44,465 nucleotides of DNA from Sulfoacidibacillus thermotolerans (GCF_003144315.1 NZ_MPDK01000021.1:1-44465), one strand, 5' to 3'. Positions 1 to 9,261 are shown, counted from the stretch's first letter. Translations and numbers: made by a program. The notes: a model not told the origin generated them from the sequence alone.

Positions 1-338
1 AGGGAAAAACCGACTGCAACGCCGCGCACATAGCGTGTATTACTCGCAACGGCAAGCACGCCGATGACGCGAATGCGTTGATCTTCAACTAAAATACGCA
101 GTGCTTGCTCTCCTGGCCCCTGTCCCCATGTACCATTATCATCCAACATGACAATGACAGGATCGTGCGCTGCTAAAAGGATGAGTTCGACAATTTCTGT
201 TCCAGCTAAGGGGGTTGGATTTCCGGCGGAGCGAGAAATCACGCGTGCTCGAATGATTTTTGCAGCCTTTTCTAGCGCTCTTTGCGCGATCTCGTCGCCA
301 TCTGTTACAAGGATTACCCGTGGGCGCTTTCCTTGCAT
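1..338 (-). CDS. spoVAEA: Stage V sporulation protein AE, SpoVAEa (partial, C-terminus beyond the window)
   Basis: The reading frame opens at ATG 336-338 behind a strong AAGGAGG site and stays open to base 1, giving 112 codons; the 3' end lies outside the window. The product starts MQGKRPRVILVTDGDEIAQ and contains the TDGD and LDDNG..GQGPGEQAL motifs of the soluble SpoVAEa family. In Bacillus this protein belongs to the SpoVA locus, which moves dipicolinic acid into the forespore. It lies directly after spoVAEb in the same operon, in the usual order. No membrane segment is visible in this part, as expected for AEa. The identity rests on recognised sequence and gene order. Confidence 0.85.
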   Translation of the reverse strand, partial: MQGKRPRVILVTDGDEIAQRALEKAAKIIRARVISRSAGNPTPLAGTEIVELILLAAHDPVIVMLDDNGTWGQGPGEQALRILVEDQRIRVIGVLAVASNTRYVRGVAVGFS

Positions 339-358
339 GAGCGCTGACCTCCTTTGCT

Positions 359-721
359 TTAGCCGCGCGCGCGTGCAAACAGTGCGGTCAGAAATCCAAA
401 GATAATCGCCGCAGAAATTCCTGCACTTGTCACTTCAAAGATCCCTGTAATAAGCCCAATAATTCCATATTGTTGGGCTTCTGCCATTGCGCCATGAACC
501 AGTGCATTGCCAAATGAAGTAATAGGCACCGTAGCTCCAGCTCCGGCAAATTTGATCAGTGGGTCGTACCACCCTAATCCATCGAGTACAGCACCACCAA
601 CAACAAGTATCGTCATAACATGGGCAGGAGTGAGTGTCGTAAGGTCAAGGAGAAGTTGACCGATTACGCAAATGAGACCTCCTACCACAAATGCAGTGAG
701 AAAAAGGATCGGATGTGGCAA
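359..721 (-). CDS. spoVAEB: Stage V sporulation protein AEb, membrane subunit of the SpoVA dipicolinate channel
   Basis: This 120-residue, very hydrophobic protein has about four membrane segments and the family motifs [21 protein letters not shown] and [13 protein letters not shown]. It is homologous to SpoVAC in the same operon, which carries the matching motif GLGFYDMFSQWAGAGSAVP. The start is TTG 719-721, chosen because GAGGTGA lies at the right distance upstream; the nearby ATG at 727-729 is out of frame. The stop of spoVAD lies 12 bases upstream. SpoVA proteins act in the inner forespore membrane, taking up dipicolinic acid during sporulation and releasing it at germination. Expression is probably forespore-specific. 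Confidence 0.92.
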   Translation of the reverse strand: MPHPILFLTAFVVGGLICVIGQLLLDLTTLTPAHVMTILVVGGAVLDGLGWYDPLIKFAGAGATVPITSFGNALVHGAMAEAQQYGIIGLITGIFEVTSAGISAAIIFGFLTALFARARG

Positions 722-733
722 GGGTTCATCACC

Positions 734-1747
734 TCACGAAAGATTTTCTGCTTCAAATGTAACTGCGTGCGCGATACACGGAATGGTTTCACTTTGTTGT
801 GCACTCACAGTAGAAAGTAACGCCCCTGTTGCCACAACCAAGATGCGCTTCCATTCCCCTCTCTGTATACGGCGCAACAAATGGCCAAATGTCACACATG
901 CACAGCAGGCAGGACCACTGCCCCCACTAAAAACTTCCGGTTGGTCTTCATGATACATAAGGATGCCACAATCGGAAAAACGCTCATCCAGTTCAATCCC
1001 CTGGTGTTTTAATAATTCTCTCGCAATCGGGTGGCCGACTCGGGCTAAATCCCCTGTGGCGATAAAATCATAGTCATTTACAGTAAGCCCCGTGTCGCGA
1101 AAATGCGCCACAATCGTATCTGTCGCTGCGGGGGCCATCGCTGCCCCCATTTCCCAAGGGCTTTTTACCCCAAGATCAAGCACTTTCCCAATCGTTGCAT
1201 AGCGAACGATAGGACCGTTTATGCCATGACCAATTACTGCAGCTCCTGCACCGGTGACTGTACAGTGAGCAGTAGGCGGCTTTTGACCGCCATATTCCGT
1301 AGGATAACGAAATACGCGCTCAGCAGTACTATTGTGGCTACTTGTGCTTGCTAAGGCATATTTAGCAGCCCGTGCATCGACCAGTAGCGCACTGAGCGCA
1401 ACAGCTTCCATACTTGTTGCACACGCGCTGTAGATTCCTAGTAAAGGTTTTCCATTTGTTCGTGCGGCAAAATTTGCAGAGATAATATGGGGCAATAAAT
1501 CTCCAGAAATTGAAACATCCACGCTTTCCATGGATAATCCAGCTTTTTGAACTGCCATTTCTTGGGCTTGCTCGAGGAGTTTTCGTTCGGCTTTCTCCCA
1601 GGATTCTTGTCCGAGATAAGGATCGGTGAAAACTAAGTCAAATTCCGTTCCAAGCGGACCTGCCCCCTCTTTTTCACCAACAGCCGTCCCGGTCCCAAGT
1701 ACGCGGGGACGCGAAGTAAACTCCCATGTCTGCTGACCAATCAGCAC
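734..1747 (-). CDS. spoVAD: Stage V sporulation protein AD
   Basis: This 337-residue soluble protein has a thiolase-like fold. It begins MLIGQQTWEFTSRPRVLGTG and carries SACATSMEAVALSA, GAGAAVIG, the family block GVKSPWEMGAAMAPAA and FSGGSGPACCA. Its length is normal for SpoVAD. Family knowledge says SpoVAD binds dipicolinic acid and works with the membrane subunits SpoVAC and SpoVAEb, which flank it here. The start is GTG 1745-1747 behind GGAGGCGAGG; an ATG overlapping it runs into a stop after two codons. The family uses the condensing-enzyme fold for binding, and catalysis is not expected. Confidence 0.95.
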   Translation of the reverse strand: MLIGQQTWEFTSRPRVLGTGTAVGEKEGAGPLGTEFDLVFTDPYLGQESWEKAERKLLEQAQEMAVQKAGLSMESVDVSISGDLLPHIISANFAARTNGKPLLGIYSACATSMEAVALSALLVDARAAKYALASTSSHNSTAERVFRYPTEYGGQKPPTAHCTVTGAGAAVIGHGINGPIVRYATIGKVLDLGVKSPWEMGAAMAPAATDTIVAHFRDTGLTVNDYDFIATGDLARVGHPIARELLKHQGIELDERFSDCGILMYHEDQPEVFSGGSGPACCACVTFGHLLRRIQRGEWKRILVVATGALLSTVSAQQSETIPCIAHAVTFEAENLS

Positions 1748-1785
1748 ATCCTCGCCTCCCTTGCGTTGAACTCGGCATATACGGT

Positions 1786-2244
1786 TTAAAGATGTAAAAT
1801 CAGATAGCGAGCGAGTCCAACAAAAAATGCGGCGACAACGCCAAACACGATGACAGGGCCAGCAACTTTGAACATATTAGAGCCGATCCCCACAACATAG
1901 CCCTCAGTTTTGTGTTCAAGCGCAGCTGATGTCACCGCATTTGCAAAACCTGTTACAGGTACGGCGGATCCAGCCCCAGCCCATTGACTAAACATGTCGT
2001 AGAAACCCAGTCCAGTAAATATTGCCGAGATCATGATGAGTACGGCAACTGTAGGATTCCCAGCCATTTTTTCGCTCATATGAAAATAGTGTACAAACAG
2101 TTCTTGAATTCCTTGCCCAAGTAGACAAATAGCTCCTCCCGCAAGAAAGGCGCGAAGTGAATTTTTTAAAACAGGACGTGCTGGCTGTCGCCCTTTTAAA
2201 AATTGTTGATACTGTTTTTGGCGAGTTCCGAGTTGAGCACTCAA
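1786..2244 (-). CDS. spoVAC: Stage V sporulation protein AC, membrane subunit of the SpoVA channel
   Basis: The protein is 152 residues. A short charged N-terminus (MSAQLGTRQKQYQQFLKG) precedes four or five membrane segments containing GGAICLLGQGIQELF and GLGFYDMFSQWAGAGSAVPV. The frame stays open well upstream into sigF, but I start at TTG 2242-2244 because AGGAGATGGGG stands about 10 bases before it and the length then matches the family (about 150 residues). About 100 bases separate it from sigF. No spoVAA or spoVAB lies between them, unlike the Bacillus subtilis order, so the spoVA set follows sigF directly here. A forespore promoter would be expected in the gap, but I could not assign one. 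Confidence 0.9.
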   Translation of the reverse strand: MSAQLGTRQKQYQQFLKGRQPARPVLKNSLRAFLAGGAICLLGQGIQELFVHYFHMSEKMAGNPTVAVLIMISAIFTGLGFYDMFSQWAGAGSAVPVTGFANAVTSAALEHKTEGYVVGIGSNMFKVAGPVIVFGVVAAFFVGLARYLILHL

Positions 2245-2344
2245 AAGACCCCATCTCCTAACCTCATGGCGTCGTACCTTCGTATCGACACCCTTATGGT
2301 TTCCCAATGGGGTAAAAATATGACCCGGAGATCCCGCAAGCGGC

Positions 2345-3109
2345 CTACAATGACTTATCTGACAACAAAGTTTCACGAATGGTGTGTAAGATGCGCTTTT
2401 CCAGGCGAGAAACTTGTACTTGTGAGATTTGCAGCATATCTGCAACTTCTGATTGCGTTTTATCTTTAAAGAAACGCATGTAAACGATGAGCCGTTCACG
2501 TTCTGGAAGACGTGATAAAGCGTCGTGTAAAGCAAGTTTGTCAAACCATTTATCCTGTTCTGCATCCGCAATTTGATCCATGAGATAAATCGGATCCCCA
2601 TCGTTTTCAAAAACCGTCTCATGAATTGAAGCTGGTACGCGCATTGCTTCTTGTGCGAGGACAACTTCAGCAGGCTCAATGCCAAGCGCCTCTGCCACTT
2701 CGTTAATTTGTGGTTGTCGTCCCAATTCCTTCGCTAAATCATCGCGCTTGCGTCGAATATGGCGCGCTAATTCTTTTAGCGATCGACTGACTTTCACGGT
2801 GTTGTCATCACGTAAAAAGCGTTGAATTTCACCAATAATCATAGGTACTGCATATGTAGAGAACTTTACATCGTATTGCAGGTCAAATTTGTCGACGGCC
2901 TTCATGAGGCCAATACAACCAATCTGAAAGAGATCGTCAGGTTCGTATCCGCGCCCTAAAAAGCGCTGCACAACCGCCCAGACAAGGCGTTGGTTGCTAA
3001 CGACCAGCTCATCGCGCGCGGCGACATCTCCATGTTGGCTATCTTGGATCAGTTCGCGCACGCGATCGTCCGACAATTTGGGATAATCGCGAGCCACTCC
3101 GTGCTTCAT
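2345..3109 (-). CDS. sigF: RNA polymerase sporulation sigma factor SigF
   Basis: This is a 254-residue sigma-70-type factor. Region 2 is near residues 30-100, with DLFQIGCIGLMKAVDKFD and the -10 recognition block KFSTYAVPMIIGEIQRFLRDD. The C-terminal helix-turn-helix is SEVADMLQISQVQVSRLEKRIL. SigF is the first forespore-specific sigma factor; it is held inactive by SpoIIAB and released by SpoIIAA, and both genes lie immediately upstream in the classic spoIIA operon. The start is ATG 3107-3109, 5 bases after the spoIIAB stop. It could be confused with SigG or SigB, but the spoIIAA-spoIIAB context settles the name. Confidence 0.97.
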   Translation of the reverse strand: MKHGVARDYPKLSDDRVRELIQDSQHGDVAARDELVVSNQRLVWAVVQRFLGRGYEPDDLFQIGCIGLMKAVDKFDLQYDVKFSTYAVPMIIGEIQRFLRDDNTVKVSRSLKELARHIRRKRDDLAKELGRQPQINEVAEALGIEPAEVVLAQEAMRVPASIHETVFENDGDPIYLMDQIADAEQDKWFDKLALHDALSRLPERERLIVYMRFFKDKTQSEVADMLQISQVQVSRLEKRILHTIRETLLSDKSL

Positions 3110-3114
3110 CGATC

Positions 3115-3567
3115 CTACACCTCATGATGGGTAGCGCTTTGGGGTGTGCGAATGCGTTTTTTAAAGCGCAGTTTTGTCCCCTTGCCTACCACTGACTCTA
3201 CCGCAAATTCATCGACAAAAGACTCCATGATAGTAAAGCCCATTCCGGAACGCTCTAACTCAGGTCGAGATGTATAGAGCGGTTGTCGTACCAGATCTAG
3301 ATCATCAATCCCTATCCCATGATCTTCCACGACAAGTTCTATACTATCACCCAATATCTTGCATTGCAAATAAATATCTCCTTCTATTTCTCCGTATCCG
3401 TGGATAATACAATTTGTAACCGCTTCAGAGACAACCGTTTTAATTTCCGTTAATTCTTCCAGTGTAGGATTGAGTTGAGCTACGAAGGCAGCTACGGCCA
3501 CGCGCGCAAACGCTTCATTTTCTGAGAGGGCAGAAAACGTCATCGACATCGAATTTGCTGTTTTCAC
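3115..3567 (-). CDS. spoIIAB: Anti-sigma F factor and serine kinase SpoIIAB
   Basis: This 150-residue GHKL-type ATPase/kinase reads [19 protein letters not shown], then [20 protein letters not shown] (N box), [17 protein letters not shown] (G1 box) and [14 protein letters not shown] (G2), collinear with Bacillus SpoIIAB. It binds SigF and phosphorylates SpoIIAA on serine. The start is GTG 3565-3567, which overlaps the spoIIAA stop in the form GTGA and has a near-ideal AAGGAGGT site, so translation is probably coupled. After the G2 box the tail adds basic residues ([18 protein letters not shown]). Confidence 0.96.
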   Translation of the reverse strand: MKTANSMSMTFSALSENEAFARVAVAAFVAQLNPTLEELTEIKTVVSEAVTNCIIHGYGEIEGDIYLQCKILGDSIELVVEDHGIGIDDLDLVRQPLYTSRPELERSGMGFTIMESFVDEFAVESVVGKGTKLRFKKRIRTPQSATHHEV

Positions 3568-3920
3568 TTTGTGACCTCCTTTAAGGCTTTAATCGCAGTC
3601 TCGCGATCTTTATAGATCTTCATAATTTTGTGAAGCCCTGACATTTCAAATAGGCGTTCTACTGGCTTTGAAAGAGAAGTTACCACCAGCTCTCCTGAAA
3701 TCGCTTGCATTTTTTTGTAGCGACCAAGAATAACACCTAGCCCTGAGCTATCCATAAATGTGACACCGCGCAAATCAAGAATGAGACAGTCTACCTTGGT
3801 CGCCTCAATCTCTCGATCGAGCGTCCCTCTAACATTTTCAGCAGCGTGATGATCCAGCTCTCCATGGAGTGTGGCGACCATCATCGCCCCTCGATTCATG
3901 GTCTCAATTTGCACCTTCAT
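3564..3920 (-). CDS. spoIIAA: Anti-sigma F factor antagonist SpoIIAA
   Basis: This 118-residue STAS-domain protein contains [14 protein letters not shown] and the phosphorylation motif [15 protein letters not shown]. With the start used here the conserved Asp-Ser falls at residues 57-58, matching Ser58 of the Bacillus protein, which supports the start at ATG 3918-3920 with AAGGAGC upstream over the longer frame to 3959. Unphosphorylated SpoIIAA binds SpoIIAB and frees SigF. It is the first gene of the operon spoIIAA-spoIIAB-sigF and is transcribed away from the HTH-TPR gene at 4133. Confidence 0.95.
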   Translation of the reverse strand: MKVQIETMNRGAMMVATLHGELDHHAAENVRGTLDREIEATKVDCLILDLRGVTFMDSSGLGVILGRYKKMQAISGELVVTSLSKPVERLFEMSGLHKIMKIYKDRETAIKALKEVTK

Positions 3921-3977
3921 CTTTGCAAGCTCCTTCCTAGCCACTGCAACATGAAACAATCAGTCAATCTGTGTATC

Positions 3978-4004
3978 AGTTCGCTCTTTAACTGGCAGGT
4001 TCCT
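3978..4004 (-). promoter_or_regulatory. Possible SigH-type promoter of spoIIA
   Basis: On the minus strand AGGAACC (3998-4004) and GCGAACT (3978-3984) are separated by 13 bases. This is an imperfect match to the AGGAwww / RnnGAAT pattern used by SigH in front of spoIIA in Bacillus. It lies about 60 bases upstream of the spoIIAA start. The match is weak and depends partly on expectation. Confidence 0.3.
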
Positions 4005-4073
4005 GCTGATTGACAAAACTAGTTAAAATATCCCCCTTTTCGACAAAAAATTTAGAATGCATGATCTTTTGTC

Positions 4074-4102
4074 TTGCCACTTTGGCCTCTGAAATCTATG
4101 CT
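4074..4102 (+). promoter_or_regulatory. Candidate SigA promoter of the HTH-TPR regulator
   Basis: TTGCCA (4074-4079) and TATGCT (4097-4102) are spaced by exactly 17 bases, 30 bases upstream of the chosen GTG start. The region is AT-rich. It lies between divergently transcribed spoIIAA and the regulator, so both promoters share about 200 bases. Confidence 0.5.
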
Positions 4103-4132
4103 ATATTAAAACTGAATGAAAGGGGAATGTGT

Positions 4133-5446
4133 GTGAAATCTGGAGTACCCCAAACACTAGGAGCAAAGATTCGCGCGTTGCGCATTGAACGTGGGCTCAC
4201 ACAGGGTGAATTGACCCGCGGGGAAATTACAGCGGGGCTCATCAGTCAGATTGAATCGGATCGCGTCGCACCTTCTTTTCGGGTGATTCAGTTACTTGCC
4301 GAGCAGTTAGGAATACAACCGCATGAACTCATTACCGATGTAGAGTCACGCAATTTACAGTTGCAGATTTTAAAAGAGGCGCGAGATTATTTGCATGTGA
4401 AAAAAGGTGAAATTGCCCTTGCCCTATTGCAACAACTCGCATCAAGCCAAAGCCGTTACATTTCAGATGCTGAATTATATTTAGAAATGGCTTATGCAAA
4501 ACAATTGATCGGACAATTTGATGAAGCCCTCGATCTATATGCAACTGTTGAACATGAAGCGCTATTGCAAAGTGATGCGGTTACGCTTGCCGACTGCATG
4601 ACGCGGCAAGGTGATTTGTACATGCAGCTTGGAAAGTTACCGCTCGCCCTTTATTCTTATAAAAAGGCGTTGCATTTTTTACAAATGCAACCGAATGCTA
4701 CTTTTCTCGAAGTATATAATCTGCGCAAAAATATCAGCATTCTCCTTTATCGTGCAGGAAATATCAAACAGGCACTGCATTTTGCGGAGTCATCATTGTC
4801 TGATCTTCAGGCTGATGAGCATGCGGAACAACTGGCTGAAACGTACACGATGTTGTCTGTCTTATATGCAGGTTTGACTCAGCGGGACTCTGCACTTTAC
4901 TATGCGAAAGCGGCGATTTCACAATATGAGAGTCTCAATTTGACGATTGAAGCGCTTGATGCAAGTCTAAATTATGCAATGATTCTTCGTGAACTGGGAG
5001 ATTGTGAAGCAGCGCTTGCATTTTTGATCCCCGTTCTCGCACATTATTACGATTGGGGAATTCGCGAAGGTCTCGCGCAAGTCTGGTTAGAACGCGGTGA
5101 TTGTGAATGCGCCTTACAACAATATGACGATGCAAGCCGCAGTTTGGAGCGCGCAGTCGCACTTCTCGCACCAAATACGATCGATTATGCACAAAGCTTG
5201 CTCTTACAAGGAAAAATCGCTGCTGCTACCGGTTCCTTTGCAAAAGCGGTAAAAGCGTATGATGAGGCGCTGACCATTTTAGAGAATCAGGAACGGCATG
5301 TGACATCCATTCAAATTCTACAGGCACTTGAACAGATCTACATGGAACTTGGCGAACCCAAAAAAGCATTAAAAAGCCGTGAACGCGCGCTCGCCCTCAC
5401 GGCTAAAACAGAACAGACTCGCTTAATCATGTCTACAATCGCTTAG
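4133..5446 (+). CDS. HTH-XRE transcriptional regulator with TPR repeats (RRNPP-like)
   Basis: This 437-residue protein starts at GTG 4133 behind AAAGGGG; an ATG two codons upstream lies too close to that site. Residues 1-65 form an XRE-type helix-turn-helix (LGAKIRALRIERGLTQGELT, then ISQIESDRVAPSFRVIQLLA). The rest is helical with repeated TPR-like units, for example YISDAELYLEMAYAKQLIGQ, LADCMTRQGDLYMQLGKLPL and FAKAVKAYDEALTILENQER. This layout is that of RRNPP regulators such as PlcR, NprR and Rgg, many of which respond to short secreted peptides. I see no obvious signal-peptide gene beside it. It sits between dacF and spoIIAA, which are normally adjacent, and its end overlaps the dacF end by 14 bases in convergent orientation. 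A role in sporulation timing is inference. Confidence 0.8.
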   Translation: MKSGVPQTLGAKIRALRIERGLTQGELTRGEITAGLISQIESDRVAPSFRVIQLLAEQLGIQPHELITDVESRNLQLQILKEARDYLHVKKGEIALALLQQLASSQSRYISDAELYLEMAYAKQLIGQFDEALDLYATVEHEALLQSDAVTLADCMTRQGDLYMQLGKLPLALYSYKKALHFLQMQPNATFLEVYNLRKNISILLYRAGNIKQALHFAESSLSDLQADEHAEQLAETYTMLSVLYAGLTQRDSALYYAKAAISQYESLNLTIEALDASLNYAMILRELGDCEAALAFLIPVLAHYYDWGIREGLAQVWLERGDCECALQQYDDASRSLERAVALLAPNTIDYAQSLLLQGKIAAATGSFAKAVKAYDEALTILENQERHVTSIQILQALEQIYMELGEPKKALKSRERALALTAKTEQTRLIMSTIA

Positions 5447-6635
5447 TGCCAAGTACAAAGAGCGAATGCAACGATCGCCCTAACATTTCAAAAAAGGAAA
5501 CCTTTTCAATTGAAGATAACGTGATAAGCGGAATTGCAGCAACCACTTTGTCGTTGGTTACAATTTTTGCGTAGCCAGCGACTTGTCCTTTTTTGATAGG
5601 CGCAATGAGTGGCAAAAGATCGATTGTTACTTTCCCTGTGATCGAATGGTCCATTTTACTGACTAAAATGCCGACTGGACGTATCGGAGTAACGCCAACT
5701 GCTTGTGTCTGTCCGCGTAAAACTGGAGCTAGTGTGACCACCTGACCTTTTGCATAGACGGATTTAATGTCATAGTGGCTAAAAGCATAGTTCATCATTT
5801 CTGTCACTTCTGCATTGCGCACAGGAGCCGTCGGTTCACCAAGTACAACAGCAATGACACGAAAATGATTGCGCTTCGCTGACGCAGCCAAACAGTATTT
5901 AGCTTCCGAGGTATATCCCGTTTTAATGCCATCCATACCCTGGTAGAAGCGAACGAGTTTGTTCGTATTTACCAACCAAAAGGGTCGATCTGTATGTTTC
6001 CGTAAATGATCACTGTACACGCCTGTAAACTGTGGAACCTGCTCATGTTTCATAAGTTCACGCGAGATCACCGCTAAATCATACGCAGACGAATAATGAT
6101 CTGCAATCGGCAATCCGTTCGTATTCGCAAAATGCGTATTTTTTAAATGCAAAGCCTGTGCTCGTGAATTCATGAGGCGGACAAAGTTCGCTTCTGACCC
6201 AGCTAAATGCTCAGCCACGGCAACTGCCGCGTCGTTGGCAGAACTAATTGCGATGCCCTTAAGAAGATCGCGCAGGGTCATCTGCTCACCAGGTTTCAAA
6301 AAGATTTGTGATCCTCCCATACTGGCAGCATATTCAGAGGTCCGAATCTGATCTGTAAAGTGTACTTGACCACGATCAATCGCTTCAAAAGCGAGAAGCA
6401 TCGTCATCACTTTTGTGACACTTGCAATCGGCAAACGTTGGTGTTCATTTTTTGCAAATAAAATGGTCCCTGTATTGGCATCCATTAAAATGGCCGCTTT
6501 CGCCTGTGCGGCCAGGGCGACATCAGTCGCTGCACGTGTAGGCATAGTGGGGAAAAGGAGTGTTACGCTAAACAGAACAGCGAACAGCGCGTGACGTAAT
6601 TTGGGAAATGCATTTTGTCGCTTAAACTTCCACAA
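5433..6635 (-). CDS. dacF: D-alanyl-D-alanine carboxypeptidase, sporulation type (DacF)
   Basis: This 400-residue penicillin-binding protein (peptidase S11) trims the terminal D-Ala from peptidoglycan stem peptides. I start at TTG 6633-6635 because AGGAGG lies 8 bases upstream; it leads straight into a signal peptide (basic MWKFKRQ, hydrophobic core, PTRAATD cleavage region). The frame also has an ATG at 6668 without a ribosome site. Active-site motifs are SVTK (residues 72-75), SAN (132-134) and KTG (237-239). The C-terminal PBP5-type domain (residues 270-360) ends in an amphipathic stretch. Context just upstream of spoIIA supports DacF over DacA or DacB. The symbol is by synteny. Confidence 0.88.
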   Translation of the reverse strand: MWKFKRQNAFPKLRHALFAVLFSVTLLFPTMPTRAATDVALAAQAKAAILMDANTGTILFAKNEHQRLPIASVTKVMTMLLAFEAIDRGQVHFTDQIRTSEYAASMGGSQIFLKPGEQMTLRDLLKGIAISSANDAAVAVAEHLAGSEANFVRLMNSRAQALHLKNTHFANTNGLPIADHYSSAYDLAVISRELMKHEQVPQFTGVYSDHLRKHTDRPFWLVNTNKLVRFYQGMDGIKTGYTSEAKYCLAASAKRNHFRVIAVVLGEPTAPVRNAEVTEMMNYAFSHYDIKSVYAKGQVVTLAPVLRGQTQAVGVTPIRPVGILVSKMDHSITGKVTIDLLPLIAPIKKGQVAGYAKIVTNDKVVAAIPLITLSSIEKVSFFEMLGRSLHSLFVLGTKRL

Positions 6636-6701
6636 CGATAACGCCTCCTCATCGCGTAGACAGAGCATGATGAGGTATATTCTTTACGATTGCGCATCTC
6701 C

Positions 6702-8057
6702 CTATGCGAACTCACGAGGAAGTAGCGTTTGTTCTGCGATGCGCAAAATCCCGTCAAGCGTGACTTTTGCATAGTAATGCGGCACCGCTTCCGGCTGTAG
6801 CGCACTCCATTTGACAGCTTTCAATAGTTTTTCTTGTGCTCTCCTGGCCTGAGCTTCAGTGCGCGTATAGAGTGTGGCAAGCGGAGCCTCTAGAGTACAG
6901 AAATCACCTGGTTGTTTGTGCAGCACGATGCCAACGGCGGGATCGATCGCATCCTCTTTGCGCTCTCGCCCTGCACCCAATTCCATCGCAATTTGACCCA
7001 ACTGTAAGGCGTGTATTGTTTCAATATAGCCTTCTTGCATCGCATACACTTGCCAAGTTACAGGTGCTTGTGGTAGCACAGGGATATTTTGTGCTTGGTC
7101 CCACAATCCTCCCTGTGCTTCAACCATTTGCTTAAATTTCTCGAGTCCTTGCCCGGATGTTAGAGCTGCTATCACATCTGTTTTTGCTTGTTCAAATGAA
7201 ATCTTTTTTGCAAGATGTACCATTTCTGCTGCGAGTACAACACATATGTCTGTCAGGTCTTTGGGCCCGTTGCCCTTTAAAGTTTGCACTGCCTCATAAA
7301 CTTCAAGCGCATTACCGATTGAACGTCCTAGTGGCGCATTCATATCCGTGATATATGCCACCACATTGCGCCCTAAGTCTGCGCCAATGCCGACCATAGT
7401 TGCAGCAAGCTCAATCCCCTGTTCGATTGTCTTCATAAAAGCGCCTTCTCCTACTTTTACATCCAACACAATATGTTGAGCTCCAGCAGCAATCTTTTTA
7501 CTCATAATCGAGGACGCAATGAGAGGCAGCGAATCTACGGTTGCTGTCACGTCGCGCAAAGCATATAAGAGCTTGTCTGCTGGTGCAAGATCAGCTGTTT
7601 GTCCACAAATCACAAGTCCGATCTGCTTGACTTGCGCCATAAAGTCAGTGACTGATAGAGAAGTACGTATTTGTGCAATCGATTCTAACTTGTCAATCGT
7701 TCCACCTGTATGAGATAACCCACGACCCGACATTTTTGCAACTTTGACACCACAAGCTGCTGCTAAAGGGCCTACAACAAATGAGGTTTTGTCCCCTACC
7801 CCACCTGTGCTGTGTTTATCTCCTGTAAGTGTCCCAAATTCTGATAGATCAAGTGTTTCTCCGCTGCTTACCATCGCTTCTGTTAGCGCACTGGTTTCGC
7901 CTTTGCTCATGCCCTGCAGATAGACAGCCATAAGCCACGCTGCCATTTGATAGTCTGGAATTGCACCTTTCACATAGCTGTGAATCCATGCGGTCAATTC
8001 TTCTTTCGTCAATTCATGACCATCGCGCTTACGCGCAATATAGTCCACTGGATGCAC
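6702..8057 (-). CDS. pdp: Pyrimidine-nucleoside phosphorylase
   Basis: This 451-residue enzyme cleaves thymidine, uridine and deoxyuridine with phosphate to base plus (deoxy)ribose-1-phosphate. It shows the glycosyltransferase family 3 signature (DKHSTGGVGDKTSFVVGPLA, KMSGRGLSHTGGTIDKLESI, ALRDVTATVDSLPLIASSIM) and the C-terminal LGAGRERKEDAIDPAVGI domain. The start is GTG 8055-8057 with GGAGGAGA upstream, leaving 2 bases to the deoB stop; the longer frame to 8105 would overlap deoB by 46 bases. With DeoB upstream it forms a nucleoside-salvage pair. The purine nucleoside phosphorylase gene often found between them is absent here. Confidence 0.95.
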   Translation of the reverse strand: MHPVDYIARKRDGHELTKEELTAWIHSYVKGAIPDYQMAAWLMAVYLQGMSKGETSALTEAMVSSGETLDLSEFGTLTGDKHSTGGVGDKTSFVVGPLAAACGVKVAKMSGRGLSHTGGTIDKLESIAQIRTSLSVTDFMAQVKQIGLVICGQTADLAPADKLLYALRDVTATVDSLPLIASSIMSKKIAAGAQHIVLDVKVGEGAFMKTIEQGIELAATMVGIGADLGRNVVAYITDMNAPLGRSIGNALEVYEAVQTLKGNGPKDLTDICVVLAAEMVHLAKKISFEQAKTDVIAALTSGQGLEKFKQMVEAQGGLWDQAQNIPVLPQAPVTWQVYAMQEGYIETIHALQLGQIAMELGAGRERKEDAIDPAVGIVLHKQPGDFCTLEAPLATLYTRTEAQARRAQEKLLKAVKWSALQPEAVPHYYAKVTLDGILRIAEQTLLPREFA

Positions 8058-8059
8058 GC

Positions 8060-9229
8060 TTATCTCCTCCAGAGTGCAGAATAAAAACTCGAGCCAACAT
8101 CCCACTGCACGTCAAAAAAATCAGCGAGTGTAGCGCCTAAATCTGCGAAAGTCGAGCGAACTCCTAATGGTATTTCTTCGTGCATCTCTTTCGAATAGGC
8201 GAGAATCGGGACACATTCGCGACTGTGGTCAGTCGAAGGCGTCGTCGGATCACAACCATGATCGGCTGTGATGAGCAGTAAGTCATTTTCCTCTAAACGT
8301 TCAAAGAGTTCTGGCAAACGGCGATCAAATGCTTCAATCGCTCGCCCAAAGCCAATTGGATCATTGCGATGGCCATAAAGCATATCGAAATCGACTAGAT
8401 TTGTAAAAATGAGCGCTGTTTCCTTCGTTTGGTCAAGCGTTAGGAGGGTTTGATTCATTCCGTCTTCATTGCCATTTGTATGAATGCTACGTGTGATGCC
8501 ATGACCACCATAAATGTCTGCTATTTTCCCAATTCCAATTACCGGAATTCCGTGTTGCGTTAACTGTGTAAGCAACGTAGGTCCAAAATCGAGGGAAAAG
8601 TCGCGCCGATTTGCTGTGCGTGTAAAGTGACCTGGCGTCCCTATAAAGGGTCGCGCAATGACTCTTCCCACAGCGTGTTCTCCTACGAGGAGGGTTCGAG
8701 CAATTTGACAGATCTCATATAATTCTGCGACCGGGATTACTTCTTCATGCGCTGCAATTTGGAACACACTGTCACCTGAGGTATATACAATGGGGAATCC
8801 AGTATTCATATGTTCTTGGCCTAATTCATCGAGAATCACTGTGCCGCTTGCTGGACGGTTACCCAAGGTTTTGCGGTGAATTGCGCGCTCAAACGGCTCC
8901 ATAATTTCTTTAGGAAATCCGTGTGGATAGGTTGGCAAGGGCGTTCGCAACGTCACGCCAACAAATTCCATGTGACCGTTTGTCGTATCTTTCCCCGCGG
9001 ATTGAGGAACCATCATCCCGTATGCGCCACGCACGTTTGTTGTGGCGACACCTTCCACTGGGCTAATTTTGCCAAGCCCTAGACGTCCCAAGTTGGGGAC
9101 GTGTAACCCGCCGAGCACTTTTGCCACATTTGCGAGAGTATTGGCTCCTTCATCGCCATATTCACTGGCATCGGGAGCATGTCCGATTCCTACAGAGTCA
9201 AGAACGATGACGATCGCTCGTCGTTGCAT
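8060..9229 (-). CDS. deoB: Phosphopentomutase
   Basis: This 389-residue, manganese-dependent member of the alkaline-phosphatase superfamily interconverts (deoxy)ribose-1-phosphate and 5-phosphate. Motifs include the metal site [19 protein letters not shown], the phospho-acceptor region [13 protein letters not shown] and the distal metal ligands [19 protein letters not shown] start at ATG 9227-9229 ([14 protein letters not shown]) because GAGGTGA lies six bases upstream; the GTG at 9238 overlaps that site. It provides the step after Pdp in nucleoside breakdown, and pdp follows after 2 bases. Confidence 0.96.
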   Translation of the reverse strand: MQRRAIVIVLDSVGIGHAPDASEYGDEGANTLANVAKVLGGLHVPNLGRLGLGKISPVEGVATTNVRGAYGMMVPQSAGKDTTNGHMEFVGVTLRTPLPTYPHGFPKEIMEPFERAIHRKTLGNRPASGTVILDELGQEHMNTGFPIVYTSGDSVFQIAAHEEVIPVAELYEICQIARTLLVGEHAVGRVIARPFIGTPGHFTRTANRRDFSLDFGPTLLTQLTQHGIPVIGIGKIADIYGGHGITRSIHTNGNEDGMNQTLLTLDQTKETALIFTNLVDFDMLYGHRNDPIGFGRAIEAFDRRLPELFERLEENDLLLITADHGCDPTTPSTDHSRECVPILAYSKEMHEEIPLGVRSTFADLGATLADFFDVQWDVGSSFYSALWRR

Positions 9230-9261
9230 AGTTTTCACCTCAATTGCAAAATTTGATGCGA

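Noticed and set aside
2245-2344. Forespore (SigF/SigG) promoter before spoVAC
   Set aside because: Only fragments resembling the elements are present and the spacing is wrong.
2245-2685. A 147-codon upstream extension of the spoVAC frame into sigF
   Set aside because: It overlaps sigF, shows no conserved content, and a TTG with a ribosome site at 2244 gives the normal SpoVAC length.
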